The notes beneath the pieces were generated by a model. It made no database searches. It worked only from the letters and a program-made list of their open reading frames with translations, and was not told the DNA's origin. A stretch of DNA of 64,000 nt from Micromonospora yangpuensis (GTDB taxonomy: Bacteria > Actinomycetota > Actinomycetes > Mycobacteriales > Micromonosporaceae). This document shows, piece by piece, positions 60,401 through 64,000 of the stretch. Within the stretch, counting starts at the first letter, position 1. Every line of letters starts with the position of its first letter. Location: assembly GCF_900091615.1 (NCBI RefSeq), contig NZ_FMIA01000002.1:4340001-4404000 (forward strand), in the 5' to 3' direction. Both the position numbers and the translations under genes were made by a program.

Positions 60401-60773
60401 TCCACTACCCCCAAGCCGTGGCGCGCGGTCGTGGTCGACCGCCGATGGTCAGTCAGCGACTCTATCCCGCCGGAGGAGGTCGATCGGTGCGCGGCCACGG
60501 GCAGCGCGGCCCCGGTACCGCAGCGCGACCGGCCGGACCGCGTTTTCGGACCTTCCGTCATATTCCCGATAGATCAACCACTTGCTGACGATCAGTGATC
60601 GTACCTAACCTCTCGGCGACAACCGCAGGTGGAGGCGGTACGAACGCGGTGGGTGCGAGGCACGAGCTGGCCGCCCGCGGCACCGTGACAGCCGACCGGG
60701 CGACCCGTCCAGGCCGCCCGGTCGTGTCCCGGTCACGCCCGCCAGCAGCCGGGCGCCGGGTGCGGTCCGGCGG
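60401..60773. other. Intergenic region upstream of rapZ
   Basis: About 370 bp between two minus-strand genes. It has a perfect palindrome acgatcagtgatcgt (60588-60602) and, at 60693-60724, a 10-bp hairpin (cgaccgggcg/cgcccggtcg) that probably ends the F420 reductase-like transcript. No gene is supported; uvrC, often placed before rapZ, is absent. Confidence 0.5.
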
Positions 60774-61466
60774 TCAGGCGTCGGCGTACCGGCGGGCGGC
60801 GGCCAGGGCGGCGCGTAGCTTCTCCGCGTCGACCGGCGCGGGTCCCGCCTCGAAGAAGTTCGCCGGGTCCGTGGCGTAGAGGCCCGCGTACGCGGTGGTG
60901 TCGCGCTGGAACCGCCAGCCCTCGGCCAGCGGACCGGCGTCCACGGTGTCGTACCCGATGCTGTCGAGAAAGGCGGTCACGGCGGCCTTCGCGGCGGCGT
61001 CGTCCCCGGCGATGGCCAGGACGCTGCGGTCGGCGGCCCCGGCCGGGCGGGCCAGCGCCCGCAGGTGCGCGAAGTAGATGTTGTTGAACCCCTTGACCAC
61101 GTACGCCTCCGGCAGGTGCGCCTGGAGCAGCTCACTGGTGGTCGTGGACTCGTCGTCCAGCTCCGCGATCCGCCCGTCGCGGTCCGGGTAGTAGTTGTTG
61201 GTGTCGATCACGATCTTGCCGGCCAGCTCCTTGACCGGCACCTGCCGGTAGGCGTGCAGCGGCACGGTCACCACCACGATGTCCCCGGCCGCTGCGGCCT
61301 CCGCCGGGGTGGCCGCCCGCGCCCGCGGCCCCAGCTCGGCCACCAGTTCCGCGAGCGTCTCCGGACCACGCGAGTTGCTCAGCACCACGTCGTGACCGGC
61401 GGCGACCGCCAGCCGGGCCACGGTGCCGCCGATGTTGCCGCTTCCGATGAGTCCCACAGTCGTCAT
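60774..61466 (-). CDS. NADPH-dependent F420 reductase-like oxidoreductase
   Basis: 230 residues. The Rossmann motif GLIGSGNIGGTVARLA sits at the N-terminus, followed by VLSNSRGPETLAELVAELG with the NADPH-selective Ser-Arg, and VVVTVPLHAYRQVPVKELAGK. These match the NpdG-like / F420-dependent NADP reductase group that exchanges hydride between NADPH and F420 or reduces other substrates. F420 use cannot be proven from sequence. ATG 61466 directly precedes the Rossmann motif. Monocistronic. Confidence 0.85.
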   Translation of the reverse strand: MTTVGLIGSGNIGGTVARLAVAAGHDVVLSNSRGPETLAELVAELGPRARAATPAEAAAAGDIVVVTVPLHAYRQVPVKELAGKIVIDTNNYYPDRDGRIAELDDESTTTSELLQAHLPEAYVVKGFNNIYFAHLRALARPAGAADRSVLAIAGDDAAAKAAVTAFLDSIGYDTVDAGPLAEGWRFQRDTTAYAGLYATDPANFFEAGPAPVDAEKLRAALAAARRYADA

Positions 61467-61665
61467 GCCCGGTGCCAACCCCATCGACCCCGCCCGAATT
61501 CCCGGACCGGTGCGCCCCCGTCGACTCCCTGCGGGCGGCGCCACAATCGCGCGGTGCGGTCGAACCGGACCGGGGCGTCCCGCGTAATACGGTCCGGCGC
61601 GGGCCGACCACATCTGGGCGGACAGCGCCGACCCGACCACCGGATCCACGCGGGAGGAAACCGAC

Positions 61666-62526
61666 ATGTCGCCAGTTCCCACGGACCAGAAGAGACCGAC
61701 ACAGGTACGGCACACATTTTCCACGGCAGAGGTCAAGGAGGGCCTGGAAAAAGCGGCGGAGCTGAGCGTGTTTCCCGGTTTCAGGATCAATCATCCGATC
61801 GACCTTCAGAACGGGAAGTCGTTCAATCCGAAAATCTGGCTGAGCAACAAGATGACCCAGCAAGCCCCAATCGACGAGAGCCTGTGGACCGTGGTGGGAA
61901 AATTCCGCCACCTGGAGCACCTCCCGGACGGAACGGCAATCATCGTCGCCAAGCCCGGCCCGGACAGCAGCAAGACCCCCTATCAGAAGTTACCGCACCC
62001 CGGTCCGCTCCGGTCAAGGCACCCACTCTCGGATACCGACATCCGGGAGGGTCTCGAAAAGGCCCATGAGAAAAGGCAGACGAAGCCCAATTTCAGGTTG
62101 GCCGAGGACATCCTGCTCCAGAACGGCAGGAGATTCAATCCTGAGGCCTGGCTGAGTAGCGCACAACAGGCCGGAAGAGCCATCCCCGAAGAATTGCGGC
62201 CGGCGGTCGCCAGATTCCGAAACCTGGAATGGTCCGGGCCGCTCATGGTGATCGCCAACTCCCGGCGAGGCCAGGACAGCACCGCACCTACCGACGCCCC
62301 GAGCGGTCAGCTGACCGCCGCCGCAGCCGGAGCCCGGATCACTGCCCCGGTCCAGCCGCCACCGGAACCATCGGACCTCCTCAGCCCGGCCAACGCCGCC
62401 ATGGCCCGGATAGCTCCCGCTGCCCCGCCTCCGCCGGCACCGGCGGATCGCTCGGCCACCAGGCCCGCGGCGGGTGGCCGGGCGGCGTCACCCGACCCGG
62501 ACGTGCCCGTCAAACGCCGCCGTTGA
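61666..62526 (+). CDS. Protein with two copies of an unrecognised ~65-residue domain
   Basis: 286 residues, no signal peptide or membrane segment. Repeat 1 (about 19-85) and repeat 2 (about 120-187) share the order VKEGLEKA / IREGLEKA, then [19 protein letters not shown] / [19 protein letters not shown], then WLS, and VGKFRHLE / VARFRNLE. A disordered Pro/Ala-rich C-terminus (about 205-286) ends in VKRRR. I do not recognise the family. The repeat-coding part is visibly less G+C-rich than the neighbours, which suggests recent acquisition. GGAGGA lies 8 nt before the ATG. Its end overlaps the ABC-F gene by 17 bp. Confidence 0.7.
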   Translation: MSPVPTDQKRPTQVRHTFSTAEVKEGLEKAAELSVFPGFRINHPIDLQNGKSFNPKIWLSNKMTQQAPIDESLWTVVGKFRHLEHLPDGTAIIVAKPGPDSSKTPYQKLPHPGPLRSRHPLSDTDIREGLEKAHEKRQTKPNFRLAEDILLQNGRRFNPEAWLSSAQQAGRAIPEELRPAVARFRNLEWSGPLMVIANSRRGQDSTAPTDAPSGQLTAAAAGARITAPVQPPPEPSDLLSPANAAMARIAPAAPPPPAPADRSATRPAAGGRAASPDPDVPVKRRR

Positions 62527-64000
62527 CCGGCTCCGCCTGCACCTGCCCGGTGGGTGCGGCACCCAGGTGCAGGCGGGGCCAGTCCGCCAGGTCCCGGAGG
62601 AGTTGCCGGTCGTGGGTGGCGAGGACGACCGCAGCTCCGGTGCCGCGTAGGGCGGCGGTGAGTTCGTCGACCAGGGTGGCCGAGAGATGGTTTGTCGGTT
62701 CGTCGAAAATGATCAGCTCGGGGCGACCGGCGAGTTGGACGGCCAGGTCGAGGCGGCGCTGCTGACCCTGTGACATCCGGGACACCGGCACCCGCAGCGC
62801 GTCCCGGTCGAGCAGACCGAGGCCGCTCAGCGGGAGCACCGCCCCGGCGCTGACCGTCCCGGCGGCGGCCAGCCGCCCCACCTGCCGGTCGTAGACGTCC
62901 CGCGCGGTCCGCTCCGACTCCCACCGGGGCACCTCCTGGGTCAGCACCGCGACGCGTACCCGGTTGGCCCGGGTCACCGTACCGGTGGTGGGTTCCAGGT
63001 GCCCGCCGAGCACCGACAGCAGGGTGGACTTGCCGGCGCCGTTGCCCCCGGTGACCAGCAACCGGTCGCCGGCGGTGACGGTGAGCGAGATCGGTCCCGC
63101 CAGCCGGCCGGTCACCTCGACGTCGACGGCGCGCAGCAGCGACGCGCCCGCCCGCGCCCCGAGGTGGGGCCAGCGCAGCGTCAGCGGCGGAGGCGGGACG
63201 GTGATCCGGTGCGCGTCGAGCGCCTCCTGCTGCCGGTGGAAGGCCTGCACGACGCCGGGGGCCCGGGACTGCCGCTGGTGCTTGCCGGTGCCCTTGTCCG
63301 GCCGCCATCCGGTGTGCAGCCGGTCGCGGGCCTGGGCGACGGCCTCCGTGAGTCGGCGGCGCTCACCCTGCTGCCGCTCGTACTCCTGCTCCCAGCGCTG
63401 CCGGTCACGGCGGCGTTCGTCCTGCCAGGCGTCGTACCCGCCGGCGTACAGCTGGGCCTGGCCGTCCTGGCTGGGGTCGAGGTCGAGGAACTGGTGGGCC
63501 ACGTCGCGCAGCAGCGCCCGGTCGTGACTGACCAGCGCGAAGCCGCCGGGATGCTCGCGCAGGCGACGGGTGAGGAACGCCAGCCCGTCCGCGTCGAGGT
63601 GGTTGGTGGGTTCGTCGAGCAGCAGGATGTCGTGGCTGGCCCCGAGCAGGCAGGCCAGCCGTACCCGGTAGCGCTGCCCCACCGACAGGGTGGCCAACTC
63701 CCGGTCGCGGTCGGTGCAGGCACCGAGCGCCGCCAGCGCGATCTCCACCCGGCGCTCGGCGTCCCAGGCGTCCAGGCGGGTCGCCGCGTCCAGGGCGACG
63801 GCGTACCGGTCGTCGGCGCCGGCGGCCCCCTCGGTCAGCGCCAGGGTGGCCGACTCCAACGCGGCCAACGCGGCCAGCGGGGCCCGCAGCGCGGCCGAGG
63901 TCAGGGTCCCGACGGTCGCGCTGGCGGCGACCGTCAACTCCTGCTCGACCATACCGACCGTGCCGGTCCGCGCGACGCTACCGCGATCGGGTACGAGCAG
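62510..64000 (-). CDS. ABC-F family ATPase, N-terminus outside window
   Basis: The reading frame stays open to the window end, where [22 protein letters not shown] continues a typical ABC-F first domain, so the first Walker A is missing from view. Domain 1 signature [15 protein letters not shown] and Walker [13 protein letters not shown] are present. The charged linker ([15 protein letters not shown]) follows. Domain 2 has [25 protein letters not shown] and [12 protein letters not shown]. The signature in domain 1 has V for the usual G, and the linker style resembles antibiotic-resistance ABC-F proteins of producers (macrolide/lincosamide type). Resistance is plausible but unproven. Confidence 0.85.
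   Translation of the reverse strand: MLVPDRGSVARTGTVGMVEQELTVAASATVGTLTSAALRAPLAALAALESATLALTEGAAGADDRYAVALDAATRLDAWDAERRVEIALAALGACTDRDRELATLSVGQRYRVRLACLLGASHDILLLDEPTNHLDADGLAFLTRRLREHPGGFALVSHDRALLRDVAHQFLDLDPSQDGQAQLYAGGYDAWQDERRRDRQRWEQEYERQQGERRRLTEAVAQARDRLHTGWRPDKGTGKHQRQSRAPGVVQAFHRQQEALDAHRITVPPPPLTLRWPHLGARAGASLLRAVDVEVTGRLAGPISLTVTAGDRLLVTGGNGAGKSTLLSVLGGHLEPTTGTVTRANRVRVAVLTQEVPRWESERTARDVYDRQVGRLAAAGTVSAGAVLPLSGLGLLDRDALRVPVSRMSQGQQRRLDLAVQLAGRPELIIFDEPTNHLSATLVDELTAALRGTGAAVVLATHDRQLLRDLADWPRLHLGAAPTGQVQAEPVNGGV

Overview
The window is about 72% G+C, with GTG and TTG starts, leaderless-type promoters and gene sets typical of Actinobacteria. These include a CvnB-C-D conservon, WhiA, AcnR, DUF2630, OpcA, acVLRF1 and a suf operon led by SufR. 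Together with cellulose-active secreted proteins this fits a Micromonosporaceae chromosome (Micromonospora or a close relative). That placement is inferred from gene content, not from a database search. No tRNA, rRNA, CRISPR array or transposase was seen.

Layout. 1-12 kb is mostly secreted or envelope functions: the tail of a ThrE-type exporter, a PfkB sugar kinase, an AA10 lytic polysaccharide monooxygenase with a CBM2, asparagine synthase, aminopeptidase P, a beta-helix protein, a membrane-anchored CBM2 protein, a permuted NlpC/P60-like protein and a C39-like secreted protein. 12-20.6 kb holds DedA, aconitase, a kinase-less conservon, DUF2630, a RIO kinase, a HAD hydrolase and the aconitase repressor AcnR. 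AcnR-type operators lie before both acnA and acnR. 20.7-23.2 kb is a three-gene, overlap-coupled unit: a TIGR04222-like membrane protein with a Gly/Ser/Cys tail, a DUF692 (MbnB-like) enzyme and a SCO6045-like partner. This is the best candidate for an undescribed modification system. 23-34 kb is mixed housekeeping and accessory genes (Mug glycosylase, ABC exporter, ABC-F, zinc peptidase, acVLRF1, rhodanese, LysE pseudogene, VOC protein) separated by repeat-rich intergenic DNA.

34.5-41.4 kb is the suf Fe-S assembly operon (sufR-B-D-Rieske-C-S-U-T). It is divergent from ctaA. ctaB lies just beyond and is divergent from the central-carbon operon tkt-tal-pgi-zwf-opcA-pgl (45-53.5 kb). Converging on that is gap-pgk-tpiA-secG, preceded by rapZ-yvcK-whiA. 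The last 3 kb has an F420 reductase-like gene, a lower-G+C gene with a duplicated domain and no family I recognise, and an ABC-F gene cut by the window end.

Three structural themes recur. (1) A dispersed palindromic REP-like element occurs three times; one copy is translated as the C-terminus of the DUF692 enzyme. (2) Short tandem duplications begin at or next to stop codons of several genes. (3) Many convergent gene pairs are separated by perfect G+C-rich hairpins.
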